A stretch of DNA of 64,000 nt from Candidatus Coprenecus pullicola (lineage in GTDB: Bacteria > Bacteroidota > Bacteroidia > Bacteroidales > UBA932), in contig DVHR01000069.1 of NCBI GenBank assembly GCA_018711925.1, forward strand, positions 1 to 64,000, in the 5' to 3' direction. Position 1 is the stretch's first letter; each line of letters opens with the position of its first letter. Positions 47,301 to 57,521 of the stretch are shown here, one piece after another. Under the pieces are notes generated by a model. The model worked only from the letters and a program-made list of their open reading frames with translations. It was not told the origin of the DNA and ran no database searches. Made by a program: the position numbers and the translations under genes.

Positions 47301-48449
47301 ATGGAAAAAGCAAAAGTTTACTTCACAGACCTGCATACCTCCACAAAGCTTCCGCTAGTGGAGAAAATGAAAGCAGTGGCGAAGGCAGCCGGGATAGAGA
47401 AGATTGATTTCAAGGACAAGTTTACAGCCATCAAGATGCACTTCGGCGAACCTGGCAACCTGGCATTCCTGAGACCCAACTACGCCGCCGGCATGGCCGA
47501 GCTTGTACGTTCCTTGGGCGGCAAGCCATTTCTGACTGACGCCAACACCCTGTATTCAGGCGGACGCTCCAACGCAGTAGATCATCTCGACAGCGCGATG
47601 CGCAACGGATTCAACCGTATCAGCGCGGGATGCGACGTTATCATCGCTGACGGGCTCAAAGGTACCGAATGCCGCGAGCTTCCGGTTGAGGGAGGGACAT
47701 ACTGTAAAACAGCCAAAATAGGCGCGGCTATCGCTGACTCCGATGTACTTATAGCATTGTCACACTTCAAGGGACACGAGCAGACAGGTTTCGGAGGCGC
47801 GTTGAAAAACATGGGCATGGGCTGCGCCAGCGTGGCCGGCAAGCTGGAACTGCACTCCTCATCCAAGCCGGTGGTCAAGGTGGAGAACTGCCGCTGCTGC
47901 GGTATCTGCGTGAAGCACTGTGCCCATGATGCCATCCACATCGAGAAGACAGAAACCGCCAATCATGCCGGAAAAAATGTCGCCGCAGTCATCGACTACA
48001 GCAAATGCGTAGGCTGCGGTCAGTGCGTCGCACTGTGCCAATACGAATCAGCGGTATTGAAGGACTGGGACACTTCCGAGACCCTAAACGGCAAGATCGC
48101 CGAATACACAAAGGCCATCATTGCCGGCCGTCCCTGCTTCTACGTCAACTTCATCGTCAACGTATCGCCCGAATGCGACTGCTGGAACCACAACGACGCC
48201 GCCATCGTACCGGACCTCGGCATAGCCGCGTCATTCGACCCCGTGGCTCTTGACCAGGCCTGCGCAGACATGGTGATGGCCGCTCCTGCCCTGCCAGGCA
48301 GCAAACTGGAGAAGAATCATCCCCATGAGCATCTCTGCGGAGAGGACAAGTTCCACATCCTCCACCCGGACACCAACTGGCAGTTCGGTCTCGAGCATGC
48401 TGAGAAAATAGGCATCGGCACCCGTCAGTACGACCTCATCACCATCTGA
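47301..48449 (+). CDS. DUF362-domain protein with two 4Fe-4S ferredoxin motifs
   Basis: 382 residues. The N-terminal two thirds match the DUF362 type (KMHFGEPGNLAFLRP, DANTLYSGGR, ALSHFKGHEQTGFGGALKNMGMG). Two bacterial ferredoxin clusters follow at about 195-207 (CRCCGICVKHC) and 234-246 (CVGCGQCVALC). It is probably an electron-transfer protein of unknown partner. menA starts on its last base, which suggests a link with quinone-based electron transport. Confidence 0.88.
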   Translation: MEKAKVYFTDLHTSTKLPLVEKMKAVAKAAGIEKIDFKDKFTAIKMHFGEPGNLAFLRPNYAAGMAELVRSLGGKPFLTDANTLYSGGRSNAVDHLDSAMRNGFNRISAGCDVIIADGLKGTECRELPVEGGTYCKTAKIGAAIADSDVLIALSHFKGHEQTGFGGALKNMGMGCASVAGKLELHSSSKPVVKVENCRCCGICVKHCAHDAIHIEKTETANHAGKNVAAVIDYSKCVGCGQCVALCQYESAVLKDWDTSETLNGKIAEYTKAIIAGRPCFYVNFIVNVSPECDCWNHNDAAIVPDLGIAASFDPVALDQACADMVMAAPALPGSKLEKNHPHEHLCGEDKFHILHPDTNWQFGLEHAEKIGIGTRQYDLITI

Positions 48450-49393
48450 TGAGCAGTCCAGTAAGAGTAAATTCCATCCGGGCGTGGGTGCTGGCGGCCA
48501 GGCCGAAGACACTGGCCGGGGCCGCCACGCCCGTCATAATGGGCGGGGCCTGCGCCTGGATGTGGCTGTACGTAAATCCGGAAGCAGAAACGGCTGCGGC
48601 TGAGATGGCGGTGGCAGCGGCAGGCCGGTTTGACTGGCTTTCATTCGCGCTGTGTATGCTATTCGCGTGGATAATGCAGATAGACGCGAACTTCGTCAAC
48701 GATTATTTCGATTTCCGCAAAGGCGGGGACACGGAACGGCGCCTGGGGCCGAAACGGGCCTGCGCCCAGGGATGGATAACGCCACGGGCCATGAGGGCCG
48801 GCATCATCGTCACCACCCTGCTGGCCTGTGCAGCCGGAGCCCCCCTGATATGGACCGGGGGACCGTGGATGCTGACTGTAGGCGCGTTGTGCGTGCTGTT
48901 CTGCTTTCTTTACACTACGAAATTCTCCAGACTTGGACTGGGCGACCTGCTGGTGCTGGTGTTCTTCGGGATTGTTCCGGTCGGATTCACGTTCTATCTC
49001 CAGACCGGAACATGGAAACTGGAGACCACCCTTGCCGGACTGGGGTGCGGACTGGCCGTGGACTGCCTGCTGATGGTCAACAACTACCGTGACCGGGCCG
49101 AAGACGCCGCTCATGGCAAGAGAACCATCGCCGTGCGTCTCGGCGGACGCTGGCCCGTCATGCTGTACTGTCTGCTCGGCCTGACCGCCACACTTCTTGC
49201 AGGAGCCGCCATCACCCTTTCCAAACCGGCATGGCACGCCGCTCCCTTGCTGCTGTACGCCGCCCTGCACCTGTACACATCCAGGCAGATCAGCACTACG
49301 GACGGAGCCGCCCTCAACCCTTTTCTGGGCAAGACCTCCCGCAATTTTCTCCTGCTCGCCATATTGTTCGCCGCAGGATGCGCATTGACTTAA
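48449..49393 (+). CDS. menA: 1,4-dihydroxy-2-naphthoate polyprenyltransferase MenA
   Basis: 314 residues with about nine membrane segments. The two UbiA-family Asp motifs are NDYFD (84-88) and the NNYRDRAEDAAHGKRT block; the first binds the prenyl diphosphate with magnesium. It prenylates DHNA in menaquinone synthesis. Its start overlaps the stop of the DUF362 gene. Confidence 0.93.
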   Translation: MSSPVRVNSIRAWVLAARPKTLAGAATPVIMGGACAWMWLYVNPEAETAAAEMAVAAAGRFDWLSFALCMLFAWIMQIDANFVNDYFDFRKGGDTERRLGPKRACAQGWITPRAMRAGIIVTTLLACAAGAPLIWTGGPWMLTVGALCVLFCFLYTTKFSRLGLGDLLVLVFFGIVPVGFTFYLQTGTWKLETTLAGLGCGLAVDCLLMVNNYRDRAEDAAHGKRTIAVRLGGRWPVMLYCLLGLTATLLAGAAITLSKPAWHAAPLLLYAALHLYTSRQISTTDGAALNPFLGKTSRNFLLLAILFAAGCALT

Positions 49394-49420
49394 CCGGCAG
49401 TTTCTAAGAAAAAGGTATAA

Positions 49421-49455
49421 TTTTTGCATGGCTAGGGCAGTTTAGCCTATCTTTG
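49421..49455 (+). promoter_or_regulatory. promoter of efflux system 2
   Basis: TTTTTG (49421-49426) and TATCTTTG (49448-49455) are about 21 bases apart, matching the Bacteroidota -33/-7 pair. The ATG at 49464 lies 8 bases after the -7 box, so the leader is very short. Confidence 0.65.
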
Positions 49456-49463
49456 CACCCGTT

Positions 49464-50834
49464 ATGCAGATCAATATACCTACAGAGAAGATTTCCAGGG
49501 CAGGCCATATTGCGGCCTCCAGGATCAAGAAAATCCGCAAATGGCCCAAATGGGCGTGGTTTGTAGTGCTCGGCGTTATCGTCGCCGGCGCTGCCGCATG
49601 GATCATACTAACATGGCCGGAGCCGCCCAAGCCCGACTACCCTATAGTGGAGGCGCAGCCGGTGGTCATCGATGACGTGGAAATCTACGGCGAGTATGCC
49701 GGCAAGATCAGCGCACAGCAGTTCGTGGAGATACGTGCCCGTGTCGAAGGCTATCTGGAAGAAATGCTTTTCGAGGAAGGCACATACATAAAGAAGGACC
49801 AGGTGCTGTTCATCATCGACCCAAAACCGTACAAAGCCAATGTCGAGAAAGCAAAGGCCCAGCTCAACAAGAACAAGGCGCTGGAGCTGAAAGCAGAGAG
49901 AGACCTGGAGCGTATCCGCCCGCTGTTCGAGCAGAATGCGGCCAGCCGTCTGGACCTGGACAACGCAATAGCCTCCTATGAGAGCGCCAAAGCAGAAGTG
50001 GTAATGAGTGAGGCAGACCTGACCCAGGCTGAAATCGCCCTCGGCTATACAACTGTTCGCTCTCCCATCTCCGGATTTATCAGCGAGAGAAATGTCGACC
50101 TCGGCACCCTGGTCGGCCCTGGAGGAAAGTCCCTGCTGGCCACGATGGTAAAAAGTGACACCGTACAGGTGAACTTCAGCATGACCAGTCTGGACTACCT
50201 CAAAAGCCGCGAGCGCAATGTCAATCTCGGCCAGCAGGACACGGCCAGAAACTGGAACCCTTACGTAACCATAACCCTAGCGGACAACTCGGAATATCCT
50301 ATGAAGGGCTTTTTGGACTTCGCTGACCCCCAGGTGGATCCCAATACCGGAACATTCTCGGTACGCGCCGAGATGGCCAACCCTGACCACATCCTTCTGC
50401 CGGGACAGATGACCAAAGTGCGTCTGCTGCTCGACGTACGTGAGGATGCAATCATTGTTCCCACCAAGGCTCTGGTAATCGAGAAAGGAGGAGCATACGT
50501 CTTCGCCTGCAGAAGGGACAGTGTCGTGGAAAAGAGATTCATAGAGCTGGGACCTGAAATCGGCAACAACGTAGTGGTGGAACGCGGACTGGGTCCGGAC
50601 GAGATGATTATAGTCGAAGGCTTCCACAAACTCAGCCACGGCATCAAAGTAGCCCCGGTCATTGTAAAGCCCGAGCCGGTGCCTACAGTGCCTGACAGCG
50701 AGGGACGCTATTCACTGGAAACAGACAGTACTGACGGAACAGCAGACACGGCAGAAAGTAAGGTTACCCCTGACAACACAGCCATAATACCGGCAGATAC
50801 CACCTCTAAAGTGACCAAAGAGAATGAAAAGTGA
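49464..50834 (+). CDS. RND efflux periplasmic adaptor (system 2)
   Basis: 456 residues. A basic cytoplasmic start and one uncleaved membrane anchor (about 30-50) replace the lipid anchor of system 1. The lipoyl halves, helical hairpin (about 105-165) and beta-barrel domains are normal for AcrA-type adaptors, and a Thr/Asp-rich tail (about 405-456) is extra. It couples the pump and the channel that follow. It overlaps the pump gene by 11 bases. Confidence 0.93.
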   Translation: MQINIPTEKISRAGHIAASRIKKIRKWPKWAWFVVLGVIVAGAAAWIILTWPEPPKPDYPIVEAQPVVIDDVEIYGEYAGKISAQQFVEIRARVEGYLEEMLFEEGTYIKKDQVLFIIDPKPYKANVEKAKAQLNKNKALELKAERDLERIRPLFEQNAASRLDLDNAIASYESAKAEVVMSEADLTQAEIALGYTTVRSPISGFISERNVDLGTLVGPGGKSLLATMVKSDTVQVNFSMTSLDYLKSRERNVNLGQQDTARNWNPYVTITLADNSEYPMKGFLDFADPQVDPNTGTFSVRAEMANPDHILLPGQMTKVRLLLDVREDAIIVPTKALVIEKGGAYVFACRRDSVVEKRFIELGPEIGNNVVVERGLGPDEMIIVEGFHKLSHGIKVAPVIVKPEPVPTVPDSEGRYSLETDSTDGTADTAESKVTPDNTAIIPADTTSKVTKENEK

Positions 50835-53800
50835 TTTCTTCATAGACCGGCCGATATTCTCAACGGTCGTATCCATCGTCATAGTGCTGGTGGGACTCAT
50901 TGGTCTGTTCCTGCTGCCTATAGACCAGTATCCTGAGATTGTGCCGCCCGTAGTACAGGTGTCGGCCTCCTATCCGGGAGCAGATGCCGAGACCGTGTCA
51001 CAGGCTGTGGCCACGCCCATCGAGCAGGAACTCAACGGTACCCCGGGTATGCTCTACATGGACTCCAGGAGCACCAACACCGGTTCTTTTACCGTTACAA
51101 TCACATTTGACATAGACACCGACCCCGACCTGGCGGCCGTGGAGATACAGAACAGAGTGAAGCAGGCCGAGGCCCGACTTCCGGCCGAGGTAATCCAGAA
51201 CGGTATCTCCGTGGACAAGCAGGCCTCCAACAAGCTGATGACTATCACCCTGCTGTCCAACGACCCCAAGTTCGACGAGGTGTACCTGAGTAACTACGCT
51301 ACCCTCAACGTACTCGACATGCTCCGCCGTATCCCTGGCGTAGGCCGCGTGTCCAATGTCGGCAGCCGCTACTACGGTATGCAGATATGGGTGCAGCCCG
51401 AGAGGCTGGCCAGTCTCGGACTGACAGTGCAGGACATCCAGAAAGCCCTGCGCGAGCAGAACCGCGAGTCCGCCGCCGGAGTCCTAGGCCAGCAGCCCAT
51501 GAACGGAGTGGACGTGACCGTGCCTATCGTGGCTCAGGGCCGTCTGTCCACTGTGAGTGAGTTCGAGGACATAGTCCTCAGGGCCAACCCGGACGGTTCC
51601 ATCATCCGTCTGCGCGATGTGGCCCGCGTATCGCTTGAGGCACAGTCCTACAACACCGAGAGCGGTATCAACGGCGGCAATGCCGCTGTGATGGACATCC
51701 GTATGCTTCCCGGCATGAACGCCATGGAGGTTTCCGAGTCCGTCAAGAAGGCCATGGACGAGATCAGCCGCAACTTCCCGGAAGGTATCTCCTACATGAT
51801 ACCCTTCGACATGACCGAGTACATCTCACAGTCAATTCACGAGGTGTACAAGACTCTGTTCGAAGCCCTGATACTGGTCATCATGGTGGTATTCCTCTCC
51901 CTGCAGAGCTGGAGGGCCACCCTTATTCCCGCCATTGCCGTGCCTATATCCCTTATAGGTACTTTCGGTGTGATGCTCATCTTCGGTTTCTCCCTCAACA
52001 CCCTGACCTTGCTCGGCCTTGTACTCGCCATAGGAACTGTCGTGGACGATGCCATAGTGGTGGTCGAGAACGTGGACCGCATCATGAACGAGGAGAAACT
52101 GTCTCCATACGAGGCCACCAAGAAAGCCATGAACGGACTGGGCAGCGCGCTTATAGCCATGTCGCTTGTGCTCTGTGCCGTATTTATACCGGTAAGTTTC
52201 CTCTCCGGCATCACAGGCGCCCTCTACCGTCAGTTTACCATCACCATTGCGGTATCCGTCATCATATCCACTATAGTGGCATTGACCATGAGCCCCGTGA
52301 TGTGCGCCCAATTCCTCAAGCCCAAGCAGGAAGGAGATGAAGAACGCAAGAACTTTATTTTCCGCGCCATCAACCGCTGGCTGGCCAAAGGAGAGACCTA
52401 TTACGCCAAGATCATACGCAACTTCCTGGCTCACTCCAAACGCTCGTTCGCAGCATTCGGAATAGCGATCGTAGGCATCTGGGCCATGGCTCAGATTGTA
52501 CCGCAGAGCTTCCTTCCGCAGGAGGATCAGGGATATTTCACCATTGAGCTTGAACTGCCTGAAGGAGCCACGCTCGAAAGAACCAGAGAAGTGACCAACC
52601 GTGCTATGGCATGGCTCCTGGAGCAGCCTGACGTACGTTATGTGCTCAACGTCACCGGCTCCAGCCCCCGTATCGGAACCAACCAGTCCCGCAGTCAGAT
52701 GACAGTCATAATGAAACCGTGGGAAGAGCGCGAGAATCCAGACCTGCCGGCATTCATGGAGACAGTGATGGATGAGATGTCCAAATATCCGGAAAGCAAA
52801 GTATATCTGAGCACCCCGCCTGTCATTCCGGGCCTGGGTACCTCAGGAGGCTTCGAGATGTCTCTTGAAGCCCGCGGCGACATGACTTATGAAGAACTGC
52901 AGAGGGCTTCCGACACTTTGGTCTACTATGCATCACAGCGCAAAGAGCTCTCGCGTGTCAGCAGTTCCATGCAGGGCGATATTCCCAAACTGTACTATGA
53001 CGTGGACCGGGACAGGGCGAAACTTCTGGGTGTCTCGGTATCAGATCTCTTCACCACGATGAAGGCGTTCACCGGCTCAGTATATGTCAATGACTTCAAT
53101 CTATTCAACCGCGTGTACCGTGTGTACATCCAGGCTGAGGAGCCATACCGCCAGTGGAGGGACAATCTCAACATGTATTTCGTGCGCGGCAACGGAGGCG
53201 CCATGATACCTGTAACATCCATAGGAACCACCGAATACACTACAGGCCCCGGAACTATCAAGAGATTCAACATGTTCTACGCGGCCAACATCACCGGTGA
53301 GGCCGCCCACGGATACAGTTCCGGCCAGGCAATGGACATCATGGAAGAAATAGTACGCGAGAAACTGCCGGACAACGTAGGTATCGAATGGAGCGGACTG
53401 TCCTATCAGGAGAAGCAGCAGAGCGGTCAGACCGGACTTGTCCTGGCCCTGGCGTTCCTGTTCGTCTTTCTTTTCCTTGCCGCCCAGTATGAGAGCTGGT
53501 CCGTACCGATTGCCGTCATCCTCTCTCTGCCCATCGCTTGCGTCGGCGCATTCCTTTCGATACTTGTATTCGGCATGGAAAACAATGTATATTTCCAGAT
53601 AGGTCTCGTCATGCTCATCGGTCTGGCGGCCAAGAACGCAATTCTTATCGTCGAGTTCGCCAAGGACGAGGTTGCCAAGGGTAAGGACATAGTGGAGGCT
53701 GCCATCGCAGCATCAGAGCTGCGTTTCAGGCCCATCGTGATGACATCCCTGACATTCATATTAGGTATGCTGCCTCTCGTTCTCGCCACAGGTCCCGGTT

Positions 53801-53946
53801 CGGCCAGCCGCCAGGGTATCGGTGTAGGCGTATTCTTCGGAATGATTGCCGCAATCACATTCGGAATAGTGTACGTACCGTTCTTCTTCGTCTGGATATA
53901 CAGGCTCAAAGAACGTATCTCCAAGAAAAAGAAACTCAAAGCATGA
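50824..53946 (+). CDS. RND multidrug efflux pump, HAE1/AcrB-type (system 2)
   Basis: 1040 residues with twelve membrane segments and two porter regions. Helix 4 has the double acidic proton relay IGTVVDDAIVVVENV (Asp 408 and Asp 409). MDSRSTNTGSFTVTITFDIDTD and GARLPAE-like porter blocks match AcrB-type drug exporters closely. It should expel amphiphilic drugs or bile-type compounds. The end overlaps the channel gene (53943-53946). Confidence 0.95.
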   Translation: MKSDFFIDRPIFSTVVSIVIVLVGLIGLFLLPIDQYPEIVPPVVQVSASYPGADAETVSQAVATPIEQELNGTPGMLYMDSRSTNTGSFTVTITFDIDTDPDLAAVEIQNRVKQAEARLPAEVIQNGISVDKQASNKLMTITLLSNDPKFDEVYLSNYATLNVLDMLRRIPGVGRVSNVGSRYYGMQIWVQPERLASLGLTVQDIQKALREQNRESAAGVLGQQPMNGVDVTVPIVAQGRLSTVSEFEDIVLRANPDGSIIRLRDVARVSLEAQSYNTESGINGGNAAVMDIRMLPGMNAMEVSESVKKAMDEISRNFPEGISYMIPFDMTEYISQSIHEVYKTLFEALILVIMVVFLSLQSWRATLIPAIAVPISLIGTFGVMLIFGFSLNTLTLLGLVLAIGTVVDDAIVVVENVDRIMNEEKLSPYEATKKAMNGLGSALIAMSLVLCAVFIPVSFLSGITGALYRQFTITIAVSVIISTIVALTMSPVMCAQFLKPKQEGDEERKNFIFRAINRWLAKGETYYAKIIRNFLAHSKRSFAAFGIAIVGIWAMAQIVPQSFLPQEDQGYFTIELELPEGATLERTREVTNRAMAWLLEQPDVRYVLNVTGSSPRIGTNQSRSQMTVIMKPWEERENPDLPAFMETVMDEMSKYPESKVYLSTPPVIPGLGTSGGFEMSLEARGDMTYEELQRASDTLVYYASQRKELSRVSSSMQGDIPKLYYDVDRDRAKLLGVSVSDLFTTMKAFTGSVYVNDFNLFNRVYRVYIQAEEPYRQWRDNLNMYFVRGNGGAMIPVTSIGTTEYTTGPGTIKRFNMFYAANITGEAAHGYSSGQAMDIMEEIVREKLPDNVGIEWSGLSYQEKQQSGQTGLVLALAFLFVFLFLAAQYESWSVPIAVILSLPIACVGAFLSILVFGMENNVYFQIGLVMLIGLAAKNAILIVEFAKDEVAKGKDIVEAAIAASELRFRPIVMTSLTFILGMLPLVLATGPGSASRQGIGVGVFFGMIAAITFGIVYVPFFFVWIYRLKERISKKKKLKA

Positions 53947-55367
53947 GAAATACTGTAAAATACATACCGGCGGTTCTGGCTTTCGCTGCCGCAGCGGTGC
54001 TGCTGCAGGGATGTGGTGCCGCTGTCCGCAAATGCGAGGATCCGCAAGTGGACATACCCCAGACCATTGTTCCGGGTGAAGAGGCCGACTCTCTCTGCCT
54101 GGCTGATCTGGAGTGGTCCGAGATATTCTCTGACCCTCTCCTCAAGGATCTGATTGAGAAGACATTGGAGAACAACAAGGACATGCTTACCGCAGCGGCC
54201 CGTGTCCGCGAGCTGGAAAGGCGGCACAGAATCGTCCGCGCGGAACAGTTCCCCAAGTTCGGAGCCAGAGGCTACCTCAACCAGGAAAACTACACATATA
54301 CCGATGAGGCTCCGGTCAAGGACAATGAGTTCGGGCTGAAAGCCTCCGTATCATGGGAAGTGGATCTGTTCGGCCGCCTCCGCTGGGCTAACCGTGGAGC
54401 TATCGCTGAATACCTGTCCTCAGTCGAATCACAGAGGGCCATGCAGATGACACTTGTGGCCGCCGTAGCCACGGCTTATTTCGAACTTACCGCACTGGAC
54501 AACGAGCTTGACATCGTACTGCGCACCTTAGACACAAGAAGGGAAAGTGTCAGACAGGCGAAACTCCGTTTCGACGGAGGTCTGACCACAGAGATCCCAT
54601 ACCAGCAGGCTCAGGTGGAATACGCGAGTACAGCGTCACTAGTCCCTGACTTAGAGCGAGATATCGCACTTAAAGAACATGAGATATCGTTGCTTGCCGG
54701 AGAATTTCCATCTTCTGTGGAACGGTCACTGCTCAATACGCACGACAAATTCCCTGACCTGATGCATGTCGGGATTCCCTCCGAGCTGCTGCAGCGCAGA
54801 CCGGACCTGATGGCCGCGGAGCAGGACCTCAAATCCGCAATGGCCGATGTAGGTATTGCGTGGGCTGACCGATTCCCACGGCTGTCCCTCTCATTTACCG
54901 CAGGTGTAGAGAACAACACATTCACCCGTTTCTTCACCGGCCCCTACTGGTACCCGGTCATAGACCTTACATCCCCCCTGTTCGCCTTCGGGAAGAACAA
55001 GGCCAGGTATCAGGCTGCCATCGAAGCTTACAATCAGGAAAAATACCAATACGAGGAGAAAGTCCTGGAGGTATTCAAGGAAGTCAATGACGCAGTGACA
55101 TCATACCGCTCGGCCCACGAGAAAGTGGCTCTGATGGGCAATCTAAAGGATGCTTCCCGCAAATACGTGGAGCTGGCTCTCTTCCAGTACCAGAACGGCT
55201 ACACCAACTACATGGACGTGCTTGACGCACAGCGAAGCTACTTCGATGCCGAGATCGATTACAGCAATTCAGTCAGGGACGAGTTCCTGGCCATCATTGA
55301 CCTCTACAAGGCCCTCGGCGGCGGCTGGTCGATCCCTGAGCAAGAGCCTGAGTCCGTAAAAGGCTAG
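53943..55367 (+). CDS. outer-membrane efflux lipoprotein, NodT/OprM-type (system 2)
   Basis: 474 residues with a lipobox LQGC (Cys 24). Two OEP repeats follow, with NodT-type signatures (WSEIFSDPLLKDLIEKTLENNKD, SWEVDLFGRLR, IPSELLQRRPDL, FPRLSLSF). It is the lipid-anchored exit duct for the pump; the system 1 channel is not a lipoprotein. Confidence 0.94.
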   Translation: MRNTVKYIPAVLAFAAAAVLLQGCGAAVRKCEDPQVDIPQTIVPGEEADSLCLADLEWSEIFSDPLLKDLIEKTLENNKDMLTAAARVRELERRHRIVRAEQFPKFGARGYLNQENYTYTDEAPVKDNEFGLKASVSWEVDLFGRLRWANRGAIAEYLSSVESQRAMQMTLVAAVATAYFELTALDNELDIVLRTLDTRRESVRQAKLRFDGGLTTEIPYQQAQVEYASTASLVPDLERDIALKEHEISLLAGEFPSSVERSLLNTHDKFPDLMHVGIPSELLQRRPDLMAAEQDLKSAMADVGIAWADRFPRLSLSFTAGVENNTFTRFFTGPYWYPVIDLTSPLFAFGKNKARYQAAIEAYNQEKYQYEEKVLEVFKEVNDAVTSYRSAHEKVALMGNLKDASRKYVELALFQYQNGYTNYMDVLDAQRSYFDAEIDYSNSVRDEFLAIIDLYKALGGGWSIPEQEPESVKG

Positions 55368-55378
55368 TACCATTCGCC

Positions 55379-55386
55379 TACTTTTG
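55379..55386 (+). promoter_or_regulatory. -7 box of the EamA gene
   Basis: TACTTTTG matches TAnnTTTG perfectly, 32 bases before the ATG at 55419. Confidence 0.5.
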
Positions 55387-55418
55387 CAGCCGGAAAACCG
55401 GATAAGAAGTTTACGGAA

Positions 55419-56369
55419 ATGAAGTTCAATCTGAAGGGCCATGCCGCTATGCTGGGGGCAAATACGATGTGGGGACTGATGTCGCCTGTATCCAAGCTGA
55501 TTATGGCCTCAGGGGCGGTAAGCCCTTTTGTAATGACGGACCTGCGGGTCGGAGGGGCGATGCTGCTTTTCTGGATCGCCTCCCTGTTCCAGAAACCCGA
55601 GCACGTCAGTCCCAAGGACATGGTGACAATGTTTTTCGCCTCGCTGTTCGCAATCGTGCTCAACCAGGGCTGCTTCATCCTGGGAGTCAGCATGAGCTCC
55701 CCCACCGATGCGTCCATCATCACCACGAGCATGCCGCTCTGGGCCATGGTGCTGGCTGCCTACATCCTGAAAGAGCCGGTCACAGGCAAGAAAGTGGCGG
55801 GCATCGCCTGTGGGGCGGGAGGCGCCCTGATGCTCATCTTAGGCAGCAGCGCCAACGGCAGTGCGGCATCATCCGGCAGCGGCACTGCCATCCGGGGCGA
55901 CCTCCTGGTGCTGTTCGCCCAGTTCTGCTACGCATTCTACATTGTTTACTATAAGGATTTTGTACGAAAATACTCACTCTTCACCACGATGAAATGGCTG
56001 TTCACCTACGCCTTCATCTGCATCCTCCCGTTCTCGGCGGACGAGCTGATGGCCACCAGATGGAACGAGTTGACACCCCAGACCATAGCCGGCATCCTGT
56101 TCATCGTGATAGGCGCGACCTTCATCAGCTACATGCTCATAGTGATAGGACAGAAAAACCTGCGCCCGACCGTGGCCGGCATGTACAACTATGTCCAGCC
56201 CGTCGTCGCCTGCATTGTGGCGATATGCTGCGGAATGGAGTCCCTCAACCTGATAAAAGCCGCCGCAGTCGTACTGATTTTCACCGGCGTGTACCTCGTC
56301 ACCGCCAGCAAAAGCCGGCAGGACCTGGAGAATCATGACGCAGATAGAACCCCCGTCCGAAATCCTTGA
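55419..56369 (+). CDS. EamA/DMT-family transporter
   Basis: 316 residues with ten membrane segments arranged as two EamA repeats of about 140 residues (the first around NTMWGLMSPVSKLIMASGA, the second around GDLLVLFAQFCYAFYIVYYK). The family exports amino acids and other small metabolites; the substrate cannot be read from the sequence. It stands as a single gene between efflux system 2 and the XRE-ImmA/PIN pair. Confidence 0.9.
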   Translation: MKFNLKGHAAMLGANTMWGLMSPVSKLIMASGAVSPFVMTDLRVGGAMLLFWIASLFQKPEHVSPKDMVTMFFASLFAIVLNQGCFILGVSMSSPTDASIITTSMPLWAMVLAAYILKEPVTGKKVAGIACGAGGALMLILGSSANGSAASSGSGTAIRGDLLVLFAQFCYAFYIVYYKDFVRKYSLFTTMKWLFTYAFICILPFSADELMATRWNELTPQTIAGILFIVIGATFISYMLIVIGQKNLRPTVAGMYNYVQPVVACIVAICCGMESLNLIKAAAVVLIFTGVYLVTASKSRQDLENHDADRTPVRNP

Positions 56370-56417
56370 ACGGTTTTGAACGGGACAAGTCCGGTTTGCA
56401 TATTGGATATTATTTTG

Positions 56418-56425
56418 TATTTTTG
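56418..56425 (+). promoter_or_regulatory. -7 box of the XRE-ImmA/PIN pair
   Basis: TATTTTTG matches TAnnTTTG perfectly, 43 bases before the ATG at 56469. Confidence 0.5.
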
Positions 56426-56468
56426 CAAACCACACTATAACAAGCAACACCATATCAAAAGGAGGATT

Positions 56469-57521
56469 ATGGAAAATGTTTTCGGTAAGAGACTTGCCAA
56501 TGCCCGCAAAATCAAATGCCTTTCGCAAAGAGAACTGTGTGAGCAGATGGGCTGTATCGTATCAAGCAATGCCATAGCGAAGTATGAGGCAGGAAAGATG
56601 CTGCCTTCCAGCACAGTCCTCATTGCCTTGTCAAAAGCCTTGGACATGGAAGTTGACTATTTTTTCCGTCCGTTCACTTTTCAGATAGATGCCGGCAAGT
56701 TCGAGTTCCGCAAGAAATCATCTTTAGGAGTAAAACAGGAAAACGCACTGAAAGAAGCTATTGCCGCACAAGTTGAGAAATACTTGGAAGTGGAGTCCAT
56801 CACCAATGATTACAAGCGTTTCGACATTGATTTCCGGGATGAAACCATTTCTACAGCGAATGATGCGAGAGCCCTGGCAAACAGGTTGCGGGAACAGCTG
56901 GACTTAGGGACTGACGGCATCCCCAACCCAATCGATGTACTGGAGAACCGTGGTGTGAAAATCATAGAGATGGAAGTCGAGACCAATGGCAAGTTTGACG
57001 GCAGTTGCATCTGCGATAACGAGATACCCGTCATCGTATTGAACAAGAACAACAGCCCGGAGCGCAAACGGCTGACCATCTTCCATGAACTTGCCCACCT
57101 GATTCTTTCATTTGCGGACAATACTGACACAGAGAAGTTGTGCAATATCTTCGCAAATGAGGTACTGTTGCCCTCTGCCGTACTGAAACAGATTGTAGGA
57201 GAAAGAAGAAAGGACATATCGCTCGTGGAATTAAAGGACATCCAACGGCTGTACGGGATATCCGTAGAAGCCGTTATGATCAAGGCTAAACAGTTGAGCA
57301 TAATAAACGAGAACCGATACCGCAGTTTCTGTATCTCACTGAACAAGTCGGCCATACTGAAAGAGAAAGTCAGAGAGTCTGTATATCCGGAAGAACATAC
57401 GACCAGATATGAGCGCATCGTCTACAAAGCACTCTCAGACGAACTCATCAGCGTATCCAAAGCTGCAAACCTGCTGAACGAATCCATTGACACTGTACTC
57501 GGACATATAAACATGGCATGA
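56469..57521 (+). CDS. XRE-type regulator fused to an ImmA/IrrE zinc peptidase
   Basis: 350 residues from the ATG at 56469, with AAAGGAGG before it; upstream codons in frame are rejected because they include the -7 box. An XRE helix-turn-helix (about 5-60) is followed by a linker and the ImmA/IrrE domain with HELAH (206-210), the H-E-x-x-H zinc motif, and a second acidic helix (FANEVLLPSA). Such Xre-COG2856 proteins act as antitoxins or as regulators that cut a repressor. It overlaps the PIN gene by 4 bases. Codon use looks AT-richer than its neighbours, suggesting transfer. Confidence 0.88.
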   Translation: MENVFGKRLANARKIKCLSQRELCEQMGCIVSSNAIAKYEAGKMLPSSTVLIALSKALDMEVDYFFRPFTFQIDAGKFEFRKKSSLGVKQENALKEAIAAQVEKYLEVESITNDYKRFDIDFRDETISTANDARALANRLREQLDLGTDGIPNPIDVLENRGVKIIEMEVETNGKFDGSCICDNEIPVIVLNKNNSPERKRLTIFHELAHLILSFADNTDTEKLCNIFANEVLLPSAVLKQIVGERRKDISLVELKDIQRLYGISVEAVMIKAKQLSIINENRYRSFCISLNKSAILKEKVRESVYPEEHTTRYERIVYKALSDELISVSKAANLLNESIDTVLGHINMA

